Positions 17,005-25,720 of a stretch of 64,000 bases of DNA are shown in pieces. Numbering within the stretch: position 1 is the first letter of the stretch; every line of letters starts with the position of its first letter. Where the stretch lies: contig JADBWH010000073.1 in NCBI GenBank assembly GCA_020404105.1, positions 19,913 through 83,912 of the forward strand. The letters run 5' to 3'. Both the position numbers and the translations under genes were made by a program. Source of the stretch: Pseudanabaena sp. M53BS1SP1A06MG. Lineage in GTDB: Bacteria > Cyanobacteriota > Cyanobacteriia > Pseudanabaenales > Pseudanabaenaceae. The notes beneath the pieces were generated by a model that was given only the letters and a program-made list of their open reading frames with translations, did not search any database and had not been told where the DNA came from.

Positions 17005-17132
17005 CTGTAAATTTTATCAGCAAGAAACTAAAATGCCTTGGTAAGCAAGGCTTTTGATTTCTGGTTTTGAGATAGGGTTTGCGTAGTAAAACCTGTCTCA
17101 AAAATAGCTTTAAATTATCCCAAACTCGCGTT
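17005..17132 (-). mobile_element. MITE-like element family R2, degraded copy
   Basis: The order TGTAAATTTTATCAGC, hairpin around GCCTTGGTAAGCAAGGC, hairpin around GGGTTTGCGTAGTAAAACC and terminus AATTATCCCAAACTCGCGTTA matches other R2 copies, with mismatches in both stems. It is in the opposite orientation to the reference copy at 51641-51792. It lies in the 538-bp spacer between lysC and gpmI; the rest of that spacer shows nothing else recognisable. Confidence 0.7.
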
Positions 17133-17374
17133 ACACAATGCCTCTGTATTAACCTCAAAGACAAGTAGAGAATCAAAGTCTAGTCGCTCATTCTTGAGAC
17201 CGAGCAACTTTTTAAAAGTATCAATCTATACATTTTGAACATTGTTAAAAGTTTTCTACGATACATTGCGATCGCGCTAATTGCCAAGTATTGTTAAGTT
17301 AATCCGTAAATTTGCTCTGATGGTATTATTGCCAAGTAAGGAGCGATCGTGTACTTAACAAGGAACTGTCTTTT

Positions 17375-18979
17375 ATGCAAAAGGGGTCTGTTTCTCCACT
17401 GGTTCTGATCATTTTAGACGGCTGGGGATATAGAGAAGAAGCCGAGGGCAATGCGATCGCCGCAGCAAATACTCCTGTCATAGATAGTCTGTGGAGTACT
17501 TACCCAAAAACTCTCCTCCAAGCCTCTGGCAAGGATGTTGGCTTACCCAAAGGTCAAATGGGCAACTCAGAAGTTGGTCATTTGAATATTGGCGCTGGTC
17601 GAGTCGTCCCCCAAGAATTAGTTAGAATTTCTGATGCTGTTGATGATGGCTCATTACTGGCTAATCCTGCGCTAGTAAATGTTTGTGAGCAGGTCAAGGC
17701 TAATCAGAGCAAGTTACATCTAATTGGGCTTTGCTCTGATGGTGGTGTTCATTCGCATATTGATCACTTATTAGGTTTGATCGATTTAGCAAAGGCTCAG
17801 GGTATTCAAGATGTCTGTATCCATGTCATTACTGATGGTCGAGACACCCTACCCCAGTCTGGGATTAATTTTATTAAGTTATTGCAGACCTATCTTAATA
17901 AAATTGGCACTGGGCGGATTGTTACCATTAGCGGTCGCTATTTTGTAATGGATCGGGACAAACGTTGGGATCGCATCCAAAAAGCCTATGAAGTTTTAAC
18001 TAATGATCAAATCACCACCAAGCTAACTTCAGCAGTCGATGTACTGGCATCTGCTTATCAAGAAAAAATCACCGATGAGTTTTTGCCACCAACCAGAATA
18101 GCCCATGGGGCGATCGCCGCAGGTGATGGTGTCATTTGTTTTAATTTCCGACCTGATCGTTCCCGTGAAATTACCCAAGCATTTGTATCTGATAACTTTA
18201 CGGGATTTGAACGTGAGCGCATAGAGCCGCTTGCCTATGCTACCTTCACCCAGTACGACAGTTCACTATCGATCCCTGTTGCTTTCTTGCCTCAAAACTT
18301 GACCAACCTACTCGGGCCAGTTGTATCTAACCATGGACTCAGGCAACTCCGCTTGGCTGAAACTGAAAAATATGCCCATGTCACCTATTTCTTTGACGGT
18401 GGGATGGAAGAGGCTAGCGAAGGAGATGATCGCATACTCGTTAATAGCCCAAGGGTATCGACCTATGACCAAGAGCCAGCTATGTCGGCTACTGAAGTTA
18501 CCAGAATTGCTTCGGAGGCGATCGCCAAACGGATTTATTCACTGATCGTAATCAACTATGCCAACCCTGACATGGTCGGACATACTGGTAACTTTGAAGC
18601 TACGGTTAAGGCACTTGAACATGTGGATCGATGTTTAGGGCAACTGCTATCTAGTATTGCTAATGCAGGCGGTACTGCTTTGATCACGGCTGATCACGGT
18701 AATGCGGAATATATGTGGGATGATGATGGTAACCCTTGGACAGCTCATTCCAGTAACCCTGTACCATTTATTTTGGTGGAGGGTGAAGGACGCAAAATTC
18801 ATGGACATGGTGCTGATGTCAAGCTAAAGCCCAATGGTGGTCGTCTGGCGGACATTGCACCAACGATTCTTGAAATCCTCCAAATTCCGAAACCACCAGA
18901 AATGACTGGGTTTTCTCTATTGGAGTCAGCTAGTTATGAAGTTAAAAATCTCAAAACACCAGTAAAAATTGGTATGTAA
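17375..18979 (+). CDS. gpmI: 2,3-bisphosphoglycerate-independent phosphoglycerate mutase
   Basis: GpmI interconverts 3- and 2-phosphoglycerate using two metal ions. Of the alkaline-phosphatase-superfamily metal sites, LIILDGWGYREE gives the first Asp, GNSEVGHLNIGAGR contains the phosphorylated Ser, and NYANPDMVGHTGN and ITADHGNAEYM carry the later ligands. ISGRYFVMDRDKRWDR and FNFRPDRSRE are also present. The length of 534 is normal. The ATG at 17375 is preceded by AAGGA at 17360-17364. Monocistronic, ending in a short hairpin. Cytosolic glycolysis and carbon export from the Calvin cycle. Confidence 0.97.
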   Translation: MQKGSVSPLVLIILDGWGYREEAEGNAIAAANTPVIDSLWSTYPKTLLQASGKDVGLPKGQMGNSEVGHLNIGAGRVVPQELVRISDAVDDGSLLANPALVNVCEQVKANQSKLHLIGLCSDGGVHSHIDHLLGLIDLAKAQGIQDVCIHVITDGRDTLPQSGINFIKLLQTYLNKIGTGRIVTISGRYFVMDRDKRWDRIQKAYEVLTNDQITTKLTSAVDVLASAYQEKITDEFLPPTRIAHGAIAAGDGVICFNFRPDRSREITQAFVSDNFTGFERERIEPLAYATFTQYDSSLSIPVAFLPQNLTNLLGPVVSNHGLRQLRLAETEKYAHVTYFFDGGMEEASEGDDRILVNSPRVSTYDQEPAMSATEVTRIASEAIAKRIYSLIVINYANPDMVGHTGNFEATVKALEHVDRCLGQLLSSIANAGGTALITADHGNAEYMWDDDGNPWTAHSSNPVPFILVEGEGRKIHGHGADVKLKPNGGRLADIAPTILEILQIPKPPEMTGFSLLESASYEVKNLKTPVKIGM

Positions 18980-18985
18980 CATTAA

Positions 18986-19007
18986 GAGGGGCTACTTTTT
19001 ACCCCTC
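18986..19007 (+). terminator. Hairpin after gpmI
   Basis: GAGGGG pairs with CCCCTC around a T-rich loop shortly after the gpmI stop. The stem is short, and it is followed by a direct repeat of TTACCCCTCATATAT, so termination is plausible but weakly supported. Confidence 0.4.
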
Positions 19008-19088
19008 ATATATTTACCCCTCATATATTAAGAAGGCACAAACTGCAATACAGCAATTTTCATTTTTGAATGCAGAATGTAATATCAA

Positions 19089-19117
19089 GTTAAAAAATGG
19101 CAGTGCCATTTTTTAAC
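19089..19117. repeat. Perfect 29-bp palindrome in the promoter region of the hydrolase gene
   Basis: GTTAAAAAATGGCA and its exact complement flank a single G, 61 bp before the dienelactone hydrolase start. The stem with T-run could terminate readthrough from gpmI; the symmetric form also allows an operator. No evidence separates these. Confidence 0.55.
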
Positions 19118-19178
19118 TTCCAGACAGACTGGGTTCAGTTTTTAATTACTTCAGTTGTTGTCATAAGAGATTACAGCA

Positions 19179-20009
19179 ATGTCAAAACTTACAAGGCGAG
19201 AGTTTATCGCTGTTAGTAGCCTCACTGCGGGATTTGCGATCGCTGTTCAGCCTATTTCCGCGAAAGTAATTACCACCACGAGCAAGGGGCTAATTGCAGG
19301 AGAAGTGAAAATTCCTGTCATTGATGGCACAATTCCCGCCTATCGAGCACAACCCGCCAGAGGCAAAAATTTCCCCGTCATTTTAGTAATTCAAGAAATT
19401 TTTGGTGTTCATGCCCATATTCAAGATGTATGCCGTCGTCTAGCCAAATTAGGATATTTAGCGATCGCCCCTGAATTGTTTTATCGCCAAGGTGACGTAT
19501 CGAAACTTGCCGATATTGCTCAAATTAGACCGATTGTGAGCAAGGTTCCTGATGCTCAGGTATTTGCCGACCTTGACGCAACCGTAGAATGGGCAGCTAA
19601 ATCGTCACAGGGCGATATTCAAAAGTTGGGGATTACGGGATTCTGCTGGGGTGGTAGGATTACATGGCTCTATGCAAACCATAATCCTAAAGTCAAGGCT
19701 GGTGTTGCTTGGTATGGCAGACTCGTTGGTGAATCGACAGAACTCACACCGTATCATCCCATTGATATCGCCAAATATTTACAAGTGCCTATTTTAGGAC
19801 TTTACGGTGGCAAGGATGCAGGTATTCCCCTAGAGACCGTTGAGCAAATGCGCGAACAACTTAAGGGTTGCAGTACTAATTCTGAAATCATTGTCTATCC
19901 TGATGCTCCCCATGCGTTTAATGCCGATTATCGCTCCTCATACCGTCAAAAAGAAGCCGAAGACGGTTGGAAACGGCTGAAAGCTTGGTTTAAGAAAAAC
20001 GGAGTTTAA
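19179..20009 (+). CDS. Dienelactone hydrolase family protein with Tat signal
   Basis: An alpha/beta hydrolase of the dienelactone hydrolase family, 276 residues. The catalytic triad is recognisable: nucleophile Cys in GFCWGGR (about residue 156), Asp in GGKDAGIP, and His in DAPHAFN. The N-terminus is a twin-arginine signal, [19 protein letters not shown], so the folded enzyme is exported to periplasm or thylakoid lumen. Family members open lactones, but most cyanobacterial ones have no known substrate. Monocistronic, followed by a strong terminator. Confidence 0.9.
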   Translation: MSKLTRREFIAVSSLTAGFAIAVQPISAKVITTTSKGLIAGEVKIPVIDGTIPAYRAQPARGKNFPVILVIQEIFGVHAHIQDVCRRLAKLGYLAIAPELFYRQGDVSKLADIAQIRPIVSKVPDAQVFADLDATVEWAAKSSQGDIQKLGITGFCWGGRITWLYANHNPKVKAGVAWYGRLVGESTELTPYHPIDIAKYLQVPILGLYGGKDAGIPLETVEQMREQLKGCSTNSEIIVYPDAPHAFNADYRSSYRQKEAEDGWKRLKAWFKKNGV

Positions 20010-20079
20010 ATGAGCGCCTAAAAGCAAAGCTTTTGCTTCTGGACTTGATAAGCTTTGTAAGCTTAACCAGACTTGGCAT

Positions 20080-20110
20080 AAAAAAAGAGCGCTATGCGCT
20101 CTTTTTTTAT
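20080..20110. terminator. Strong intrinsic terminator after the hydrolase gene
   Basis: AAAAAAAGAGCGC pairs with GCGCTCTTTTTTT around a short TAT loop and ends in a T-run, 70 bp after the stop codon. It would work in both directions. Confidence 0.8.
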
Positions 20111-20146
20111 GCCAACTATCTGTAAGGCTCTTGCGGATAAAAATGT

Positions 20147-20225
20147 TCCACCAAAGTTAGCTGCGACTTCGCAGCTAACTTTGGTGGAGCGGAGCCTAAG
20201 CCACAATTACATTGCATGACTACCC
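20147..20225. repeat. Hairpin repeat family R6, copy 1
   Basis: TCCACCAAAGTTAGCTGCG pairs with its complement at 20170-20188, then comes a tail containing ACAATTACATTGCATGACTA. The tail recurs with one mismatch after a different hairpin at 33892-33945, and a fragment of the arm with flank (TAACTTTGGTGG) is at about 50523. The variable stem and conserved tail suggest a family with exchanging hairpin centres. The other parts of the 20010-20401 spacer show only the terminator. Confidence 0.6.
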
Positions 20226-20401
20226 TTTAATTTATAGCAAGTCCCTAATTACGAGAAAGTCTTATCGCGTATACAAATCTCGTGAAGTACGGAGTTGTAC
20301 GCCCGCAGAAGATGGGGTACAACCCATATACCTCGATTGCTTGAAAAGCGCTATATTGTGTAAAGGAATATAAAGTATTGTAAAAAAATTGTAATTTTCA
20401 A

Positions 20402-21118
20402 ATGCAAAACAAAGTTGTTGTCGTTGTTGGTGCAACAGGTGGGATTGGTTCAGCACTTGTACCGAAATTAGCAGAAGCAGGTGCGAAATTAGTTCTCGTA
20501 GCAAGAGATATCCATAAATTAGAGGAACTCGTTCACAACCTCGAAGATGATTACGATGCTGAGGCAATCGCTATTCCCACCGATATCACCAAGTATGCTC
20601 AAGTTGAAGGAATAGTGCAACAGGCGATCGCCCAGTTTGGACAGATTGATGTTTTAGTGAATGCCGCAGGTGCAGGTATTCTCAAACAATTCAATCGCAT
20701 TGAGCCACAGGAACTCGATTACCTGCTCGATCTCAATCTCAAAGGGACTTTTTATACGAGTCAGTTAGTCGCTAATGCGATGAAGGATCGCAAAATTGGA
20801 CATATCTGTAATGTAATTGGTATTTTAGGTAAGCATCCGATGGCAATGGCATCCGCCTATTGTGCTTCTAAATTTGGAGCCGTTGGCTTTAGCAAATGTA
20901 TGGCAGATGAGTTACGTCGCTTTGGAATTAAGGTAACTCTGTTTTATTTTGGGGGAATTGATTCACCATTTTGGGATAATGTCAGTCTCAAAGTCGATCG
21001 CAGCAAAATGCTGACTCCTGAAACTGCGGCAAATGCAATTATGTTTGCACTCTCCGCCGACCCATTAGCCGTACCGATGGAAATCAATATTCAACCTGAA
21101 AGCCATTTATTCTTTTAA
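20402..21118 (+). CDS. Short-chain dehydrogenase/reductase
   Basis: A classical SDR of 238 residues. The cofactor motif is VVGATGGIGSAL at residues 8-19, an NAG-type strand follows as VNAAGAG, and the active-site pair Y153-x3-K157 lies in SAYCASKFG. Such enzymes reduce or oxidise alcohols and ketones with NAD(P)H. The substrate cannot be determined. After the active site the sequence IKVTLFYFGGIDSPFWD is normal for the family. It is transcribed alone between repeat-rich spacers. Cytosolic. Confidence 0.9.
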   Translation: MQNKVVVVVGATGGIGSALVPKLAEAGAKLVLVARDIHKLEELVHNLEDDYDAEAIAIPTDITKYAQVEGIVQQAIAQFGQIDVLVNAAGAGILKQFNRIEPQELDYLLDLNLKGTFYTSQLVANAMKDRKIGHICNVIGILGKHPMAMASAYCASKFGAVGFSKCMADELRRFGIKVTLFYFGGIDSPFWDNVSLKVDRSKMLTPETAANAIMFALSADPLAVPMEINIQPESHLFF

Positions 21119-21195
21119 AAACGTCAGTTCTTAAGCTTGCAAATTTTATAGTCCCATCAACAAAAGCATTGCTTAGCAAAGCTTTGCCATGAGAG
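21119..21195 (-). mobile_element. MITE-like element family R2, truncated copy
   Basis: AACGTCAGTTCTTAAGCTTG, AAATTTTATAG and a decayed hairpin near AAAGCATTGCTTAGCAAAGC match the first half of R2 copies, then similarity stops. A complete copy begins 80 bp later. Confidence 0.55.
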
Positions 21196-21218
21196 AACGT
21201 TGGCATACCTCCCCGTTT

Positions 21219-21281
21219 CTCGAAATCCTCTTTAGAAAGAATCTGTGCATTTCGTAGATTCTTTCTAAAGGGGATTTCGAG
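21219..21281. repeat. 26-bp-arm hairpin between two R2 copies
   Basis: CTCGAAATCCTCTTTAGAAA... at 21219-21244 pairs with 21256-21281 with one mismatch and an 11-nt loop. It abuts the complete R2 copy and shares its GTTCGAG-like border, so it may be a separate insertion or a modified R2 half. Confidence 0.55.
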
Positions 21282-21414
21282 TTAAGCTGGCAAAATTTTA
21301 AAGCCCAAAAGCAAAAGCCTTGCTAAGCAAGGCTTTTGCTTTTTGGCTTTGAGAGAGGGGTGGCTACGCCACCCCTCTCTCAAAGCTCGTTTCAAATTAT
21401 CCCGAACTCACGTT
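21277..21414 (-). mobile_element. MITE-like element family R2, complete copy
   Basis: This copy shows TTTCGAGTTAAGCTGGCAAA at one end, then the hairpins AAGCCTTGCTAAGCAAGGCTT and GAGAGGGGTGGCTACGCCACC, and ends AATTATCCCGAACTCACGTT. No coding capacity. It lies between the SDR gene and the lipoprotein-like gene. Confidence 0.8.
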
Positions 21415-21539
21415 TTCTTAAGGGGATATTTGTTGCAAATTGCTGAGAAGTATTTCTATCTCGCCTAAATCACATTTAATGATAGATAGACACTTTTTCT
21501 GGGGAACCCAGTCCTATAGCTTGGAGTTTGGAGAGTAAG

Positions 21540-23891
21540 ATGAAAAAGCGATATCTATATATATTGATGATATTCATCACGATCGCATCCTGTGGCGCAG
21601 CAATCAAAGCAGCAGAAATATTTCAATCACGCACCGTCAAAATACTTAGCCCTGCAGAAATGTCAAAACTGGCTGATTCCTTCAGCGCTCAAGAAATTTC
21701 CCAACTGGAAATCGATGATGTTCTTCGCGATCGCCTCCGCTTCGATCCACAGTGGCAAGAAATCGTTCAAGCTATTCGCCAAGATATTATCATTACCAAA
21801 TGGGGAAAAGATGCTGTAGCCAATCCCGCATGGAAAAAGTATGGTGCTAAAGCATATCCATTGCTGAGCTATTTTGCGCGTTCCCGCGATGAAACTAGAC
21901 AAAAGTATGGTATTGAAGGTATTCGCAATCTTGGTAAACCCTATACGACCATATGGCTCCGTGGACAAATTCAACGTCGCTTGACCTACCCTAATTTGTA
22001 CGAAATCGCTCCCTATGTCTACGAAGCTCAAAGCAAGGACTGGGAGAAAGATTTCGGATTAGATGATCCTCAAGTCCGCAAAGAGCTAATCAGTCTTGCC
22101 AAAGCTAATCTCGAACCCAAAAATTCTCCGCAATATTATAGTCAATTCAACTTGGAATTTTTGACGAGAATTCTTGGCTATGAAGCCGTATATGGTAAGT
22201 CCTCATATGAAAAAGAAAAGAACTTTGCAGGTTTACCAGAATGGGTGAACTATGAGCAGTTAGCAAAACCGACAGATAGTCAAATCAAGGCAGCGATCTC
22301 CCTCTATCAAAAATTACCAAGCGATGCTCAGGAGTATATCTTGGTCGAGCGACTTGGAGCCATCAAAGCAGGCGAAATTACTCCCTTTGGTCGTGCATTC
22401 TTCCATTCTTTGATTAACGAACCAAATTCTAATGATCGGACTTGGGCGATCGCTGAGCTAGATCGCCATGGTGATGCTCAAGCGACAGAACTCCTTCAAA
22501 ATATTTTGAACAATGATCTATCGCAACTCTATCCTCTCTCCAAGATCGTTAGTTATGAGAATTTCACGATTAAAGGTGACTATGCCTATTACCTGCTTTT
22601 AGGAATGGTGACAAAATATCCGCAGTCCAAATTTGCGATCGCTTGTCGTGAGTATGGAGATTTAACAGGACGTTCCTATTTTGATGGTGAGCCACGCAGT
22701 CAAGAAATCATTGCACGTAATGCTAACCGCACTGAGATAGAACGGCTGCAAGCATGGCAGGACTGGCTCAGAAAATATCCTGATCATGCTGGAGTCGATG
22801 ACGCTAACTATTTCCTCGCGCTCAGTCTTCAAAATAATAATGACATCATGAGAGCTATGCGTCTTTGGAACAAAATCATGGTGCAACCTATGGGTGATCG
22901 CGATGCCATCTATCTAGCTTTCCCTCATGTGCGGACCCTCCTCGATGTGGGACTGTCTATCGAACAAATGCAAACCCTCTTGCAAGAACCAGATAATCAA
23001 CCTCTCGCACCACTCTTGCAATATGCAATTGCCATTCAATATGCGCGATCTCACAACTATGCGAAAGCCTTAGAAATTAATGCCAACTTAAATTTAGATT
23101 CAATCCCTGACCGTATCCTCGAAGCATACTATTACCCTCAAGGTCGCTTGTGGCGAGAGGATAATCGAGTCGTCGATTTTAAGAAAGAAGCACAATCACT
23201 CTTGAGCGAACAGAAACTACGTTGGCAAAAATTGCGCCAATGGCAAATCGAAAATACTCCCGAATCGCGTTACCAAATCGCCTCAGATTGGGCAGGAATA
23301 GGTGGATGGAAAAATGGTTATTTACCCATCTGGGATGGATTTCGCACCTATCGTATCCCTACGGACTGGGACTGTGACAAGTGGTGGGTATGCGATGAAT
23401 CTAAACGCAGTAGCTCAGAGATTTTGGCTAAATACCAAGGTGGCAGCCAAAATGCGATCGCGATTTCCCTCTATCAACAGTTACTTGATGACCAGAATAT
23501 CCCTCTAGACATTCGCGAAAAATCTTTATACATGATTGGTATGACCCTACTGAACCAATGGGAAAACCACACTTTCGCGGAAACTCAAAGGATCCATCCC
23601 CCCGCAGGATTAAGTGCTAGTGGACAATATCGCCAACTCAGTAAACGTAGTTACTCTTATCAAGACTACGAACAACTAGAAAAGAGTACCCTATCTGACT
23701 ATCATCGGCGCATTGACAGCATTATCACTGAGTTACAAATTAAATTCCCTCAAAGTCCTTATATTGATGATTTGCTGTTTTCTAGTTTCTTTCTCAGTGA
23801 GCAACCTAGATATTTACAAAGGTTACTAGAGAGATATCCCGATAGCGATCGTGCTGCTGAAGCCAGATTTTTGCTCAACCTAAAGAAATAA
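21540..23891 (+). CDS. Large putative lipoprotein with TPR/HEAT-like helical repeats
   Basis: I do not recognise a named family. The start is ATG at 21540, preceded by GGAGAG; an in-frame TTG at 21528 overlaps that ribosome-binding site. The N-terminus MKKRYLYILMIFITIASC has a lipobox-like IASC, suggesting an exported lipoprotein of about 783 residues. The body is helical: segments such as SKFAIACREYGD, HAGVDDANYFLALSLQ and FPQSPYIDDLLFSSFFL resemble the tetratricopeptide-like repeats of periplasmic scaffold proteins. A function in cell-envelope assembly or peptide binding is only inference. Monocistronic with native-looking HIP1 sites. Confidence 0.65.
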   Translation: MKKRYLYILMIFITIASCGAAIKAAEIFQSRTVKILSPAEMSKLADSFSAQEISQLEIDDVLRDRLRFDPQWQEIVQAIRQDIIITKWGKDAVANPAWKKYGAKAYPLLSYFARSRDETRQKYGIEGIRNLGKPYTTIWLRGQIQRRLTYPNLYEIAPYVYEAQSKDWEKDFGLDDPQVRKELISLAKANLEPKNSPQYYSQFNLEFLTRILGYEAVYGKSSYEKEKNFAGLPEWVNYEQLAKPTDSQIKAAISLYQKLPSDAQEYILVERLGAIKAGEITPFGRAFFHSLINEPNSNDRTWAIAELDRHGDAQATELLQNILNNDLSQLYPLSKIVSYENFTIKGDYAYYLLLGMVTKYPQSKFAIACREYGDLTGRSYFDGEPRSQEIIARNANRTEIERLQAWQDWLRKYPDHAGVDDANYFLALSLQNNNDIMRAMRLWNKIMVQPMGDRDAIYLAFPHVRTLLDVGLSIEQMQTLLQEPDNQPLAPLLQYAIAIQYARSHNYAKALEINANLNLDSIPDRILEAYYYPQGRLWREDNRVVDFKKEAQSLLSEQKLRWQKLRQWQIENTPESRYQIASDWAGIGGWKNGYLPIWDGFRTYRIPTDWDCDKWWVCDESKRSSSEILAKYQGGSQNAIAISLYQQLLDDQNIPLDIREKSLYMIGMTLLNQWENHTFAETQRIHPPAGLSASGQYRQLSKRSYSYQDYEQLEKSTLSDYHRRIDSIITELQIKFPQSPYIDDLLFSSFFLSEQPRYLQRLLERYPDSDRAAEARFLLNLKK

Positions 23892-24081
23892 ACGAATGGT
23901 AGATTAGCCACCCTCTCTCTCAGAGAAAAATAGATAATGGTGAGAATTCTTTCTAAACTATTGCGAGTTCTCTCAAAACGTGATAGAACGAAATAATGAG
24001 TTTATTCCATCATAAGCAAATGTATGAGGAAACAAACTAATCAAAACAATCAATCATTATTATCTCTTTGGTTTCCATAAT

Positions 24082-25197
24082 ATGAGTATAGATCTACCTG
24101 TAAGTCTACAGCCAGATGGCTTCGGCGCGTCTTTACAAGCTTTGCAATCCCATTTGCAAGGATTCCTCGCAGAATACGAAGACAAAGTCGCTCAAGCCCG
24201 CGCTCAACTCGCTCACGTTGAAGCCCTCCTTGGTAGCCTGCCTGCTGAAGTTCCTAAAGCCAAAGCTAAAAAGAAAGAAACTGCCACTGCTCCTGCTATC
24301 GTTGCTCCCGTAATTGCTGAAGTTCCTAAAGCCCCTACTAAAGGTCGTAAACCCAAAGCCGCTAAACCTGAAGCAACTCCCGTCGCCACACCTGTTGCTA
24401 AAGGAAAAGGAAGAGGACATCGTCGGGGTTCATTAACAACTCGTCCTGCTTATGAAGGACTAACCCTGACAGAATCGATCGAAAAGATTTTGAATGAGCG
24501 TCAAGGACAAGCAGTTAATGCGGATGATGTAGTCAATATCCTTTATGGAGATCTCTCTGAAACTGTTTTCCGTGTTGCTAAAGAACGTGTCACCAAGAAT
24601 TTATCTAAGGGTAAAGGTGAAAATAGATGGAAGCGTGTTCCTAATCAACTCGGTTACTATACCCTCTCTCTCGAAAGCTTGAAAACAGTTCCTACATCAA
24701 CTATTAAAAGAGGCAGAGCAGCCGCTAAAGCAGCCGCTCCAGCCGCTAAGGTAGAGAAAGCTCCAAAAGCAGCAAAGGCTGCTAAAGTTTCCAAGGCTCC
24801 AAAAGTTGCGGCTAAAGCTACCAAGACTCCAAAAACTACTGCTAAAGCTGTTGTAACTAAAACTTCTACTAAAGTCAAAAAATCTGAGGCTCCTGTATCT
24901 AAAGCTATTCAGCCTAAAAAGTCGGGTCGTTCTAGCTCCTTAGCTTTCCGTCCTCTTTATCAAGGTAATACTTTAACCGATGCGATCGAGAAAGTTTTAC
25001 AAGAGCGTAAGGGTGAATTTGTGAATGCAGATAGTGTTGTTAAGGCTTTGTATGGCGATCTTTCAGTTGAGAATTTCCGCCAAGCCAAGGATCGCGTTAC
25101 CAAAAATCTGTCTAAGGGCAAGCTCGATGGTAAGTGGGAAAGAGTTCCTAATCAGCTAGGCTATTACACTTTATCCATGTCTGCGGTTAAGGCATAG
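24082..25197 (+). CDS. Duplicated winged-helix-like protein with histone H1-like linkers
   Basis: No named family recognised. Residues 15-52 form a likely coiled coil. Two homologous domains, residues 121-200 and 290-368, share TLT(E/D)(S/A)IEK, NAD(D/S)VV, LYGDLS, RVTKNLSKGK and VPNQLGYYTLS. Their helix-helix-helix-hairpin pattern resembles HARE-HTH/winged-helix modules. The linkers, 57-118 and 201-288, are almost pure Ala/Lys/Pro/Thr with KAPKAA- and KVAAKA-type repeats, like the tail of histone H1 or bacterial HU-like tails. A DNA-binding, nucleoid-associated role follows by inference. No signal peptide. The 371 residues end shortly before an R1 element and tRNA-Ser. Confidence 0.7.
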   Translation: MSIDLPVSLQPDGFGASLQALQSHLQGFLAEYEDKVAQARAQLAHVEALLGSLPAEVPKAKAKKKETATAPAIVAPVIAEVPKAPTKGRKPKAAKPEATPVATPVAKGKGRGHRRGSLTTRPAYEGLTLTESIEKILNERQGQAVNADDVVNILYGDLSETVFRVAKERVTKNLSKGKGENRWKRVPNQLGYYTLSLESLKTVPTSTIKRGRAAAKAAAPAAKVEKAPKAAKAAKVSKAPKVAAKATKTPKTTAKAVVTKTSTKVKKSEAPVSKAIQPKKSGRSSSLAFRPLYQGNTLTDAIEKVLQERKGEFVNADSVVKALYGDLSVENFRQAKDRVTKNLSKGKLDGKWERVPNQLGYYTLSMSAVKA

Positions 25198-25245
25198 ATA
25201 TTTCAACAGATAGCTATCTTCCTAGTCATTCATAAGACCATTAAT

Positions 25246-25345
25246 TAGCTCAACTTAATTAAAACCAAAACCGAGAGTTTTGTTCCGCCCGCTACGCGGG
25301 CGGAACAAAACTCTCGGTTTTTAGTTTACTTATGTCTAGCTACTT
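25246..25345 (+). mobile_element. MITE-like element family R1, copy 2
   Basis: The unit runs from TAGCTCAACTTAATTAA to TTATGTCTAGCTACTT with a long central stem CCGAGAGTTTTGTTCCGCCC and its complement. It lies between the twin-domain gene and tRNA-Ser, 68 bp before the tRNA. Confidence 0.85.
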
Positions 25346-25413
25346 ACAAAAAATCTCGCTTTGCGAGCTTTTTTGCTTGTATTGTGTGTATTGATGCTTT
25401 AAAATATCCAACG

Positions 25414-25498
25414 GGAGAGATGGCAGAGTGGTCGAATGCGTTCGACTTGAAATCGAATGTTGTGAAAGCAACCGAGGGTTCGAATCCCTCTCTCTCCG
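25414..25498 (+). tRNA. tRNA-Ser (anticodon UGA)
   Basis: The acceptor stem GGAGAGA pairs with TCTCTCC, the anticodon arm TTCGA-CTTGAAA-TCGAA carries TGA at 25448-25450, and the T-arm GAGGG-TTCGAAT-CCCTC is perfect. The long variable arm (around TGTTGTGAAAGCAACC) identifies a class II tRNA. It reads serine UCA codons. CCA is not encoded. A terminator follows at 25508. Confidence 0.95.
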
Positions 25499-25507
25499 TA
25501 AATAAGT

Positions 25508-25537
25508 AAAAAAGCTACCTGATGGTAGCTTTTTTTA
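25508..25537 (+). terminator. Terminator of tRNA-Ser
   Basis: AAAAAAGCTACC pairs with GGTAGCTTTTTT around a 4-nt loop, starting 10 bp after the tRNA and ending in a T-run. Confidence 0.85.
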
Positions 25538-25570
25538 TAGTGAAGTGCTGTTTGAAAAACTCATACATTT

Positions 25571-25716
25571 TAACGACAGTTTGAGTTAAGTCTGCAAGTC
25601 TTATAAACTAAAAATCAAAAGCTTTGTTTAGCAAGGCTTTTGATTTTTAGCTTTGAGAGATGGTTTGCGTAGCAAACCATCTCTCAAAGCCAGTTTTAAA
25701 TAATTCCGAACTAACT
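25571..25716 (-). mobile_element. MITE-like element family R2, copy near dedA
   Basis: Opens TAACGACAGTTTGAGTTAAG, then a stem near AAAAGCTTTGTTTAGCAAGGC, then a stem near GATGGTTTGCGTAGCAAACC, and ends AATAATTCCGAACTAACTTT. Length 146 bp. It ends 5 bp before the dedA stop codon, on the far side of that gene. Confidence 0.8.
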
Positions 25717-25720
25717 TTTT

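Noticed and set aside
18999..19028. Direct repeat of TTACCCCTCATATAT as a possible operator
   Set aside because: Two adjacent copies right after gpmI's hairpin more likely reflect local slippage; no regulator is indicated.
24133..24878. Minus-strand frames within the twin-domain gene
   Set aside because: Their Ser/Phe/Ala-rich translations are the mirror of Lys/Ala-rich codons in the real gene.
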